The notes beneath the pieces were generated by a model. It saw only the letters and a list, made by a program, of their open reading frames with translations, was not told the origin of the DNA and did not search any database. Shown one piece after another: positions 12,110-22,446 of a DNA stretch of 64,000 nt. Position 1 is the first letter of the stretch. Every line of letters begins with the position of its first letter. The position numbers and the translations under genes were made by a program. Source of the stretch: Balamuthia mandrillaris (lineage: Eukaryota > Discosea > Longamoebia > Balamuthiidae); the NCBI GenBank assembly GCA_031835245.1, contig JAVKOQ010000030.1, forward strand, positions 137,501 through 201,500. The letters are read 5' to 3'.

Positions 12110-14108
12110 ATGCCAAGCGATACTGAGATCGATAGACACGTTCTTCGCAAATACGAACAAGGCGCAAAGATCGGCGAAGGCGTAATAATAACTTTTTCTC
12201 TTGCTTTCTTTCTTGCTATGCTTCTCTTTCTTCTTCTTCTTCTTCAACTAAACTATTCTATTTCTTCTGCTTCGAAAAACAAAGGCGTACGGAATCGTGT
12301 GGAAGGCCACAAGGAAAAAGACCAGAGAAACCGTTGCCCTCAAGAAGATCTTTGATGCCTTCCAAAACGCGACCGACGCTCAGAGGACCTTCCGTGAGAT
12401 CATGTTCTTGCAGGAGCTGGGCGACCATGACAACATCATCCAATTGCAGGACGTTATGAAGGCCGAGAACGACAAGGACATTTACCTCATCTTTGAATAT
12501 ATGGGTAACATTTTTTTCTTAGTTTGTCTCTTTGTGCTTTTAATATTTATTTATTTTATATTTTTATACTTTCTCATTTTTTTGTATTTTTTCTCACTTA
12601 AAAATAAACTTACTGACCGTTTTTCCTTTCTTTTGGAACCAAAAAAATGGCAGAAACGGATTTGCACAAAGTGATCAAGGCGAACCTGCTGCAAGACATT
12701 CACAAGCAATACATCATTTATCAACTGCTGAAATGCCTTAAATATATGCACTCTGGAAATGGTTCTCTCTTCTCTCTTCTCTCTTCTCTCTTTCGCGTTA
12801 CTTTTTCTCTGTATTCTAACTTATCGTTTTGGTTTCTTTGCCTTGTTCTAAACAGTGCTTCATAGAGATTTGAAGGTTTGTTTTAAAACAAACCTTTATT
12901 CTCTTTTTCTTTTTTGTTTATTTTTTCATTCTTCATTTTCTGCTTTGTTTAACTGACTTAGCTTTAACCTAACAGCCAGGAAACATTCTATTGAATGCGG
13001 ATTGTTTGGTGAAAGTGGCTGACTTTGGTTTGGCTCGTTCGATCGACCATTTGGAGAAGCACGGCGAGGAGCTGCCCGTGCTCACCGACTACATCGCCAC
13101 TCGGTGGTATCGTGCGCCTGAAATCCTTCTTGGCTCCACCACGTACGTTTCTTCTCTTTCTTCCTCTGTCTTATCTACTGCTTTTATTCTCTGTTCTCCT
13201 GTTCCTTCTCTCTCGTTTCCAGTTTCTCTGTTCTCTTTTCTCTTCTTTCTCTTCGTTCTTTCGTGCTTGCGTTCTTTCGTTCTTGTTTTTTCTCTTCTTT
13301 CTGTTCTCTCTTATCTCTGTATAGCATAACTTCTTCTCATAACAACTTCAAACAAAATACAAACACAGGTACACGAAAGGAGTGGACATCTGGTCGGTGG
13401 GCTGCATCATGGCCGAGCTCTTTGGCGGCAAGCCCATCTTCCCGGGCTCCTCCACCCTCAACCAGCTGGACAAGATCATCGAGATAACGGGCCGCCCCTC
13501 CTCGGAGGACATCGAGGGCGTGCGCTCCCCCTTCGCCTCGACCATCCTGGAGAGCCTGCCACCCTCCACGCCGCGCTCCTTGGCGGACCTCTACCCCAAG
13601 GCCTCCCCGGAGAGCCTTGACTTGCTGAGCAAGCTCTTGATGTTTAACCCGGCCAAAAGGATTACCGCTGAGGTTTGTTATGGATTCAACATTGAAACAA
13701 CATTCCCTCTTCAGCTCTTAACACCAAAGCCTTCAACATGAACAGGAAGCATTGGCCCATCCGTTCCTCAAAAAGTTCCACAAGCCGGAGGCGGAGATCG
13801 TGGTGGGCAAGAGCATCACCATCCCCTTTGACGACAACACCAAGTTCTCCGTGACGGACTACCGGGAGACGCTCTACGAGGAGATCAAGCGGGCCCGCAA
13901 GGAGAAGCGCCAGCAAAGGAAGGAGAGGCGGGCTCAAAGGAAGAGCGCGCTGAAGGGAGGAGGAGCCTCTTCGTCGGAGGCTTCTTCCTCTGCTGCTGCG
14001 GCCGCGACGGGCGAGGACGGGGAGAAGAAGGAGAAGAAGCACAAGAAAAAGTCTTCGAGCGGAGGCAGCGCGAGGAAAGGCAAAGCCAAGACGCCTTCTT
14101 CCAACTAA
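12110..14108 (+). CDS. MAPK15/ERK7-type mitogen-activated protein kinase
   Basis: Exons run 12110-12181, 12285-12504, 12654-12761, 12856-12875 (only 20 bases), 12976-13142, 13369-13672 and 13746-14108, about 430 residues in all. The glycine loop is [12 protein letters not shown], the catalytic lysine sits in VALKKI, and the catalytic loop HRDLKPGN is assembled across the micro-exon. The sequence also has DFGLARS, the activation-loop TDY (T-x-Y, as in MAPKs) and TRWYRAPEI. The kinase core and N-terminus match the ERK7/8 (MAPK15) class, known in many protists for roles at basal bodies and cilia and in autophagy. The C-terminal tail is Lys/Arg/Ser-rich and low in complexity. An alternative in-frame ATG lies 24 bases upstream. 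No lesion is seen. Confidence 0.92.
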
Positions 14109-14179
14109 AAACGAAAGCAAAGGATAAGAAAAAAAAAATATGGTCTGTTTAAAGCATTTAAAACAATGTTTAAAGTTTG

Positions 14180-14485
14180 TAAAACTAAAATGGCCTTTTG
14201 TTTTTTTTTCATTATTTCTGCTTTTTTTTATTTTTTTATTTTTGTATTTTTGTATTTTTTTTCTATTTTTTATCTTTTTCTATTTTCTTTTTTTTCTTTT
14301 TTTTCTTTTTTTTTTCTATTTTTCTTTTTCTTTTTTTTCAATCTTTTTTTTTCTTTTTCTTTTTCTTTTTCTTTTTTTCTTTTTTTCTTTTTCTTTTTTT
14401 CATTTTCTTTTTTCTTTTTTTCTTTTTTTTCTTTTTTTCTTTTTTTATTTTTTCTTTTTTTTTCTTTTTAATTTAATTTAATTTT
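14180..14485. repeat. T-rich (TTTTTC)-like low-complexity tract
   Basis: About 300 bases of almost pure T with interspersed C and a few A and G lie between MAPK15 and the F-box/Rho gene. It yields Phe-rich artefact frames. No gene is seen from 14109 to 14527. The T-rich strand is the sense strand of both flanking genes. Confidence 0.85.
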
Positions 14486-14493
14486 TTGTTTTG

Positions 14494-14501
14494 TGTCGAC
14501 A
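14494..14501. promoter_or_regulatory. TGTCGACA promoter palindrome
   Basis: The exact octamer lies in TTTTGTGTCGACAAGAAAG, 27 bases before the ATG of the F-box/Rho gene, directly after the T-rich tract. Confidence 0.55.
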
Positions 14502-14527
14502 AGAAAGACAGAAAGAAAGGAAGAAAG

Positions 14528-15001
14528 ATGAACGATTTATCGGATGAGGTGCTGCTGCTCGTGTTTTGCCGTTTTGGTCAGTGGGCATGCCGATGTCACC
14601 CCTCCGCTCCCCTCTCCCCTCTCTTTCTAACCTTTGGCGTTTCGGTTTTGGGGGGCACGTGTTTGTTTGTTGTTGGATGAACAGACGAGCCGAAGGATTT
14701 GGCTGCTTGTTCCCTGGTCTCTCTGCGATGGCGGCAACTCGCTAAGGACAACCTGTTGTGGGTACAGCGCATTCGTTCTCTCTTCTCTCCTCCTTCTCGC
14801 TTCTCTCTTTTGAACATCAAAAAAAAAAAAAGAAAGCTATGTTTCAGAGGCGATGGCCGGCGCTGTTGCCTCCATCTGCCGCTTTTCCTGTTGCGGCTGC
14901 TGCTGCTTCCTCCTTGGGCTTTTGTTCCGATGATGATAGGCTCACTATCAGCTATAACCAACTTTATCGCCGTAAGCACTTCTTTTCTCCTTCTAGCTGT
15001 T

Positions 15002-15054
<53 letters not shown>

Positions 15055-15434
15055 TCGCCTTCTTTCTATTTTTCTTCCGATTCTTCGAAGTCTGACAAAC
15101 ACCACGACATAAAGATGAATGGCAGCTGCAACAACACTACGAGAATGTACGGAAGCTGAGAGAGGAGCAACAACGGAAGCTCGCTCATTACCAAGTATTC
15201 TATTCCTTCTCTGACATAAAGTGCGTTGTGGTGGGCGATACTGCTGTTGGCAAGACCTGTCTATTAAGGTTCCATTCCTTTCGTTCTTTGTTGACCTTTT
15301 AGGTCGTTTTTTGCGTTGTTCGATTTGTGTTTATAACCAAACTGACCACTGAAACAAATAGCAAAATGGCTTGTAACCAGTTTATCTATGAACATTGCCC
15401 TACTTGTGCGAATGATATTCTTTGTTTCTCTCTT

Positions 15435-15466
<32 letters not shown>

Positions 15467-16389
15467 ATTCCATGCTGATAGTGCTCATTGACTATTTGTT
15501 GTTTTCAATATACAGTGGAAGACTCTTATTCGATGGTAGTTCGTTCTAGAGATGGTGGTCATCATATAAATCTTCGTTTTTGTGATACTTCTGGTTCTTG
15601 CTCCGTTTGCCTTCTTTTTCTGTTTACTTCTTTCTGATCTTTGAATGGTGCTTAACATTGCACAGGCGCTGAAGTGGATCGTCTCCTGCAACAACAGCCA
15701 TCGTCCACGTCTGAGTTTTTTGGCGCTCCTTCGTCATCATCCTCCTCCGCTTCGACTCTCTTTGCAGGAGCAGATGTTATCATAGTATGTTTCAGTGTTG
15801 TGGATGAGCAAAGCTTCCACAGGTTGCAGCATCGCTGGCTTCCCGCGTTACAGCAGAGGCACTTGTGCGTACCTCTTCTCATCGTTGGCACCAAACTCGA
15901 CCTTCGTCCTCCTTTCCTTTCTTCTTCTTGCACCAATGCTCGAGAACACGACGAGAATGTGGATCAATCTGGGTCTTCTTCTTCTTTTATCTCTTATGAA
16001 ATGGTTTGTTTCAATCTTTTTTTCTTTTCGTTTGTGTCTTTTTATCATTGTACTTTGTATTCGCTATCCTTGTCTCCCACTCCTTTTTTTCCTGATAGAG
16101 CAGCCATTTACCATCCATTTAACAGGGAAGCAAGTTGGTAGCTAATTGTTGGGAGAGATACGCGGAGTGCAGCAGCAAAACCGGAAAAGGTATCTCCGCC
16201 ATGTTCCAGCAATTGTTATCGCTGGCCCTCAAAGACGAAGACGTGCAAGTGGAGAACCCCTTCGCTGCTTTTTTCTGCTCCTCCTCCTCCTCTTCCTCCT
16301 CCTCCTCTGTCGGTTCTTATTCTCCTGGTGATAGCGATGACGAAGAGGACAAATGGGAATACGAACAAGACGATGACGGCCAGTGGTAA
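14528..16389 (+). CDS. F-box protein fused to an atypical Rho-family GTPase domain
   Basis: Eight exons run 14528-14576, 14685-14760, 14848-14971, 15115-15268, 15362-15423, 15516-15594, 15666-16003 and 16126-16389. Residues 1 to about 50 form an F-box (LSDEVLLLVF, DLAACSLVSLRWRQLA, then LLW), the SKP1-binding part of SCF ubiquitin ligases. After a helical linker comes a Rho domain: P-loop VVVGDTAVGKTCLL, switch I PTCAND, DTSGAE in place of DTAGQE, GTKLDLR (the Rho form of NKxD), and ECSSKTGKG. Position 12 is Thr instead of Gly and position 61 is Ala instead of Gln, both known to block GTP hydrolysis in Rho proteins. A Ser-rich insert follows the switch II region. The tail is acidic and ends DDGQW with no CAAX box, so no prenylation is expected. 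Domain calls are firm; the fused gene model rests on my splice joins. Confidence 0.8.
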
Positions 16390-16510
16390 GAAAAAGAAAT
16401 GCTGCAATGCCCAAACCAGAACGCTATAAACGTATTCTGCCGCTTACTCTTCATCTACGAAGGACGTGTGGACACATTCTTCTCCAGCATCATTCAACCC
16501 AAAATAGAGG

Positions 16511-16518
16511 TGTCGACA
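16511..16518. promoter_or_regulatory. TGTCGACA promoter palindrome
   Basis: The exact octamer lies in the 166-base gap between the F-box/Rho stop and the cyclophilin start, 38 bases before that ATG. Confidence 0.55.
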
Positions 16519-16555
16519 GTAATGCGTTACCAAAGAAGAAAAAAAACAGAAACAG

Positions 16556-17039
16556 ATGGAAGAAGCACCGCACACCAACGAAGAAGAGACGTGTCTGGTT
16601 TCGATAGAGCTCGAAGACCAGGAGCGGTTCCCTGAACCCGTCAAGGTGGAGCTCTATCCAAAGCGGGCGCCGATCACCGTGGGCAAGTTCTTGCAAAACG
16701 TGGAGACCGGGCTCTACCGAGGGGCCGCCTTCTACCGCACCGTCCGTTTGGACAACCAGCCTCAGAATGAGGAAGCTGCGTGCGTGCTTTCAGTTTCCAG
16801 TTTTGTTTTTTTTTTTTAAAAAAAAAGAGGCGCAGCGTACTGACACTTCCAACGCTCAAGTGCCATACAAGTGGTTCAAGGCGGCGTTGCCGTGACCAAA
16901 GAGGTTGAAGACCAAATCCCTATCATGCTGGAGTCCACCAAAGAGACTGGCCTCACGCACAAAGCGGGCACCATTTCAATGGCTCGAAGGTAGAGTGTTG
17001 ACCCCTTCTCTTGCCATTCACACCTCTCTCGCTCTCTTG

Positions 17040-17071
<32 letters not shown>

Positions 17072-17322
17072 ATGCATATGTTGAGTGTTTTTTTTATTGT
17101 GGCTTCAGCACACCCAACAGTGCCACTTCCGAGTTTTTTATCAGCCTAGTGGACCAGCCAAACCTGGACCACGGCGGCAAGCGTGCACCCGATGGTCATG
17201 GATTTGCTGCTTTCGGTCGTGTGGTCTCTGGCATGGATGTTCTCAAGAGGATCCATTCCAGTCCAGCGGAGGAGCAAATGCTCTTCCCGGTCATACTCAT
17301 CAAGGATATTGTCAAGTCTTGA
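16556..17322 (+). CDS. Small cyclophilin (peptidyl-prolyl cis-trans isomerase), divergent type
   Basis: Three exons run 16556-16779, 16861-16989 and 17109-17322, about 189 residues. Cyclophilin signatures are visible in order: PKRAPITVGKFLQNVETGLY, then VVQGGVAV, then TSEFFISL and GFAAFGRVVSGMDVLKRI. The pattern (short form, FFISL..QP..D..GGK) is closer to prokaryotic-type cyclophilins such as PpiA than to cyclophilin A. The active-site segment is degenerate (FYRTVRLDN where FHRVI is usual), so catalytic strength is uncertain. It converges on the EGF-repeat gene, whose stop lies 186 bases away, with a CT repeat at about 17420-17450 between. Its exons 2 and 3 and the end of exon 1 recur at 21822-22345 as part of a segmental duplication. 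Confidence 0.85.
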
Positions 17323-17416
17323 CAATGCAAGTGAAGCTGGGGAAGAGGTAATAAAAGATCTGATAGCTGCTTTCTCCTTTCTCCTTATCCTTCTCTTGTC
17401 CTCAGAGGCATTGTTC

Positions 17417-17452
<36 letters not shown>

Positions 17453-17507
17453 ATTTTGATCACTTCAATGACAGAGAACAGTAAACAACAATTACATTAC
17501 TGGTACC

Positions 17508-20271
17508 TCAAAAGTTTACACTCTGAGTTCTGGCAATGCTTTCAGCCTTCAACGAAGCGTTCCTTCGATAACGAATTACCACCCAAACGGATGCCACAAC
17601 AGCAACCAGCAATGCCACAACCAACGCGACCACAAAAGGCACCAACCAAGGATACTCTTCCATGAAGTCCTCCTCAGAAGCTCCCTCTTCTGGGGAGGAA
17701 CGAGAACAATCGGTGCCATACCATCCATCGAAGCAATGACAAACAGGAAGGACGTTGTCTCCTCCTTGAGAAGAAGGTTTACACACTCCGTTGGAGGAAC
17801 AATTGTTGGCACACTCTCCTTCATGGTCTGTTCGTTCAATGAAGTGGTAAGTAGAAGCATGGAAGAGAGAAGAGGAAAGAAAGGAAGATTGGTACAAACC
17901 GATGATGGAGCAATCCAAGCCTCTCCAATCCTCCTGGCAGTGACAAGTCCCGTTGACGCACGATCCCCGTCCTGAACATTCCTTCTCTCCTGGGCATGGT
18001 GGATCATCTTTGATGTAAGACTGTCAGTCGGAGAAAACTAAGGAGAAATAGAAGCGGAAGAAAAGGAAGAAGAAGAAGAAGAAGAAGAAGAAAAGAGAGA
18101 AGAAAGAGAGAACAAGAAGAAGAAGAAGAAGAAGAACAAAAGAAGAAGAAACAGAAACAAAAGAAGAAGAAGAAGAAGAAGAAGAAGAAGAAGAAGAAGA
18201 AGAAGAAGAAGAAGAAGAAGAAGAAGAAGAAGAAGAAGAAGAAGAAGAAGAAGAAGAAGAAGAAGAAGAAGAAGAAGAACAAGAAGAAGAACAAGAACAA
18301 GAAGAACAAGACAACGTACAAATTTCACAAAGGGAGCCATAAGCAAAGGGATCACAGAGACATCGCGGAGGAGAGAGTTCCAGCCTGCATTTGCCGCGGC
18401 CTGAGCATTCCTCTTCACCTTCTTCCACGCTGCATATTGCTACAAATAGAGGGGTCAGTCAGCAGCGCATAACTAAAACGAACGAATCTGCCCACCTAGT
18501 CTACAATCCGGAGGCAGCCACCCTTCACGGCATTGACATTGTGGCTCAGAGTCCATGCTTTCGGCCACGCATCGCCCATGGCCATGACATTCTGGAACTC
18601 CTGTGTTGACACAGACCGCTGAAGAGGAAGATGTTAGCAAAGGGAAAGCAGTGACAAAGAGAGGAGGAGAATGAACGAACGTGTGTTGCAATCCCATCCC
18701 TTCCACCCAGTGGGACATTCATTCACCATGCACCCATAACCTTCGCTAATGCTTCCTCCGCATCTAGACCCACACCGACTGACATCAGAGTTGCAGTTCG
18801 TCACCAAGACATCACACTCTGCGCCAGTCCATCCTTCTGCTCGGCTGATGTTTGGTGTTGACCCTGTGTAAGGCACCCAATCTTCAGGGCCATCACAAAG
18901 ACATCTTGGCGGATCCAACTCCGCCACACATGCGCCATGACCGGAACATGTTGAGCAAGTCGCAACAGCACAATTGTCTCCCGTCCATCCAACATCGCAT
19001 TCACAATGGGAGGAGTTCGACTCTTCGTTCCACAGACAGAGGCCGTGCTGAGAACATTGCAATGAATCTGTGCTGCCACAGACAGGGATGGAACAGTCAG
19101 GACCCGTACGACCCTCAACGCATGAACAGCTCCCGCTTTGTCTGTCGCAAGTTCCATAACCTGAACATTCCGCTTCCAAGCCTTTGTTCATTTTCAAAGG
19201 TAAAGCACAAATTGGCTTGCTGTCAGAGAAAGAATGAGAAGGGAAAGAGAGCCTGAGAGACAAAGAGGAACCTGGACAACGCATAAAGCGAACGGAGCAA
19301 TCATATTGGGAGCCCAATACAAAGCCCGCATAGCAGACGCACTTGGGAAACAAGGAGGAAGTGTCGCAATAGCCGTGTTGCTGGTCGGTGCAGTCGTTGG
19401 GACATTCCGCACTTTGGCAAGCCTCTCCAGTCCATCCTGTGCAAACCTTGTGAGTACTGGGAATTGAAGGGATGAAGACCGAGAGAATCGAAGCAAAAAG
19501 AGGTACCTACCATCAAGACATTGGCAGCTTGGGGTATCATCTTCCGCAGCCACCAAGCAATAGCCATGTCCATTGCAATCGGGGCTTCCTGGGCAATCCT
19601 CTGGTGCACATTATTCAGTTATTTAGCAAAATAAACACAAAAATCCAAAAGGAGAGGAGTTGAAGGCTGGTACCAGCACTGCAGTCCAAGCCAGCCCAAC
19701 CTGGATTGCAAACACAATAACCATCCTGGCATGTGCCTCTGTCTGAGCATTCTGGGGTGCCAGGACAACTGTCTGTTATGAACAACGAAAATTGCATCCA
19801 TCAGAACCACCTGAAGACAGAAGAACGGGAGCAATGAAAGAGGCAACTTACAGGGTGGGCACTCAAGATCTTCTTCTTGAGATGCTAGCAGAAAGCTGAG
19901 ATCATGGCGAGAGCTACTTTGCTGGCAGGCTGCCTCACCTTCTGGAAATTGTTCGCTTTCCATTTCACAAGAGGCAACGGACTTTTCAGGACGTCCTATG
20001 CTATCACGGCTGAATACTGCCTCCTCAAGAAACTTTGTGCCGTTGCTGCCGCTGATGCTATTGTACAATATAAGAGAGGGAGATCGAACGGCGGAGTTTT
20101 GTGCGGCTTCAAGCAGCGACATCCAGTCTCCTCCCTTTTGCACCGTCAACACGTTCCCTCCAAAAACAGGAGGCTCCATGTATAGATCACCATCAACTCG
20201 TACATTGGAGTAATTAAACTGATTGAAACCATTAACTGTTGACAAATAATGTACGGTCAAGAGGCAGCAAG

Positions 20272-20337
<66 letters not shown>

Positions 20338-21327
20338 CAGAGACAGAGAGACATCGCGAAGAGAAGCAGAGAGAGAAGCAAGATGAGAAGAGAAATCAAA
20401 CCGTAGATAATCAAATTAGAGGCCTTCATGGACATGTTACCATGTACATGGATACTGCCTCCCAGGCGGCCGTCTTCGGGATGAGGTTGGCCTTTCCACC
20501 ACACCAATGGACGAATGATTGCTCTATCTTCGGCGAGCAAGTTGCCATATATCTCTCCATTGCCCGTAAGCTCGCTTCTTGCTTTTAAAGCGACGTTTCC
20601 TTCTCCTTCTCCAACCAACACTGTCCTGTTTTTGCATTCATCATAAGCAGCCTTAGTACAAAACACACAAAACATCAACAAAGCAAACTAAATCAAACAA
20701 ACGGTTTCAAAAACGGATCCGAAAGGCTTCCGCTGAGCTGCAAGAAAGAGTTTCTTTCTATAGTCATCTCTCCGTGCACATGGAAAGTGGTTGGGGCAAC
20801 GATGTCCAGAACAACGCCACACAAGATACCACGGGTCGATCCTATTAACACGGGTCCAGAGTACTGGGTGCCGTTCCATAACGCCCAAAAGTTTACCAGA
20901 TCCATTTCACAGACGTTACAATATGCAAGAGTAACATTCCCGACTTCCACCGGCCCCTCGATTCTCTGTTGTGGATGCAAAGTTACTTCACAACACCAAC
21001 GAGGCGGAGAAAAGTTTTACCATTATTGAAACCGTGTAAACACCCCAGAAACGACGGTCAGGATATCCGCCGAGAATGACATCGTCTTCTTTGGTGGGAA
21101 CTCTGGCCACCCCGGTCTCCTCTTCGATCCAATTGGTAGGGTCATCCCTTTCAAGAAAAAGGGCAAAGTTAATATAACAACCATAAAGAAGATACCATAC
21201 TTTACCAGCCACCGTCCACCCCAGGGTACCTCCACCTGAGAACGGCTGTCTGGCCGGGAGATACCGAGAGCGCTAACACCTCCAGCAGACAGATCAGCAA
21301 TAGCGGCAGGCCGGGCGAAGCCTTCAT
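17508..21327 (-). CDS. Large EGF-repeat type I membrane protein, copy A
   Basis: This is a multi-exon gene of roughly 1,000 codons. The start ATG at 21327 begins a signal peptide (LPLLLICLLEVLAL). An N-terminal beta-rich region spans about six exons, including NWIEEETGVARVPTKEDDVI, weakly reminiscent of a G8-type domain, and FHVHGEMTIE and IHVHGNMSMK (repeated HVHG). From about 19797 down come nine or ten cysteine-rich EGF/tenascin-like modules, such as CSDRGTCQDGYCVCNPGWAG and CSGRGKCRLELSPPRCLC. Several sit on single exons and one long exon (about 19195-18683) carries several. A membrane helix (VPFVVALVVALLVAVVASVW) and a 20-residue basic tail end it. It is likely a surface adhesion or recognition protein; the family is unnamed. 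All exons I could follow stay open. Intronic GAA and GA repeats interrupt it. Confidence 0.75.
18056..18310. repeat. Long (GAA)n / (TTC)n microsatellite in an intron
   Basis: About 250 bases of nearly perfect GAA on the plus strand, with occasional ACA and AAC changes, lie in an intron of EGF copy A. Because the gene is on the minus strand, the transcript reads UUC. The matching intron of copy B (22986-23070) has only about 85 bases. Long GAA tracts can form triplexes and slow transcription in other organisms; no effect is shown here. Confidence 0.9.
20278..20336. repeat. (GA)n / (CT)n microsatellite in an intron
   Basis: A (GA) tract of about 58 bases lies in an intron of EGF copy A, CT-rich on the sense strand. 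The corresponding tract in copy B (about 25037-25078) is shorter. Confidence 0.9.
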
Positions 21328-21821
21328 TCTCTCTCTTGCTCGAGTAAGCCGGGAAACCAACAAAGATGCGTAGTGTCACTACGAAGAGACTTCCGGCTGA
21401 AAAAAATGTGTGACCACAAAGAACATGCAATCATTGAGCGAGTCTATTCCAATTAATATAAACTATTTTTAAGTTACCAGGAGGCAAAGCAATACAAGCT
21501 TTTCCTTTCTTTGTTGTTTTGTTCAAAAAGGTGCGTGCACCTCCTCTTTGTTTGATTGACCAAATATTAGAGTCAGCTGACTCTCTCCACATAGCTATGC
21601 TAAAGTCCAATGCTTTCTCGTTGCAAGCTGAATCCAATTCCCCATCCGCGAAGAAGAGAGGGATCGTGAACCACAGCCACCCGCGAAGAAGAGATCTCTT
21701 TTTTGTTCGGTTGGTTGGATGCCAAAAGGGAGAAGAGAGAGGAAGCCCATTGCGATTTGATTTGAGGCGAGGCCGGATGAACCGACACAGGAGTTGCCGC
21801 TCTGCAGGAAAGTCCTACAAC

Positions 21822-22345
21822 CAGCCGCAGGGGAATGAGGAAGAAGCATACGCGCTTTAATTTTTTTTTTTAAAAAAAGAGGCAATCGAGCTGATACCGT
21901 GACCAAAGAGGTCGAGGACCATATCCCTATCATGCTGGAGTCCACCAAAGAGACTGGCCTCACGCACAGAGCCGGCACCATTTCAATGGCTCGAAGGTAG
22001 AGTGTTGTGCCTTCTCTTGCCACAGACCCCCCTCTCTCTCTCTCTCTCTCTCTCTCCTCTCCCCCCCCCCGCGCTCTCTCTCTCGCGCTCTCTCTCTCCC
22101 TCTCGCGCTCTCTCTCTCTCCCTCTTTCCTCTGTTTCTCTCTTCTTTCTTGTGGCACGTCGTTGAAGTTTTTTTTATTGTGTAAACTTGTGGCTTGCAGC
22201 ACACCCAACAGTGCCACGTCCGAGTTTTTCATCAGCCTAGCGGACCAGCCAAACCTGGACCAGGCGGCAAGCGTGCACCAGATGGTCTTGGATTTGCTGC
22301 TTTCGGTCGTGTGGTCTCTGTTCTCAGAAGGATCCATTCCTCTCC
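21822..22345 (+). pseudogene. Truncated cyclophilin copy from the duplication
   Basis: This matches exon 1 end, intron 1 (poly-T/poly-A), exon 2 (VTKEVEDxIPIMLESTKETG), intron 2 (CT tract at 22035-22130) and exon 3 of the cyclophilin at 16556-17322. It lacks almost all of exon 1 and any start. Exon 2 starts differently, exon 3 has a one-base loss at about 22262 (GACCAGGCGG against GACCACGGCGG), and about ten bases are missing after GTGGTCTCTG near 22320. It cannot code for a cyclophilin. Confidence 0.88.
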
Positions 22346-22446
22346 TTTCAGAGACATTAGGACCATCTTTCATTGGCATCGTTCGCTCTCTCTCTCGTTA
22401 ACTTCATACCATGACAGAGAACAGTAAACAACAATTAATTGGTACC

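Noticed and set aside
13686-14120. 144-codon minus-strand frame at the MAPK15 end
   Set aside because: It is antisense of the Lys/Arg-rich kinase tail and gives Leu/Arg-rich sequence without a domain.
14140-14481. Three Phe-rich frames after MAPK15
   Set aside because: T-rich low-complexity DNA with no splice or codon support.
18004-18428. Frames of pure Ser, Leu or Phe over the GAA tract
   Set aside because: They are translations of a microsatellite within an intron; only the flanking EGF codons are real.
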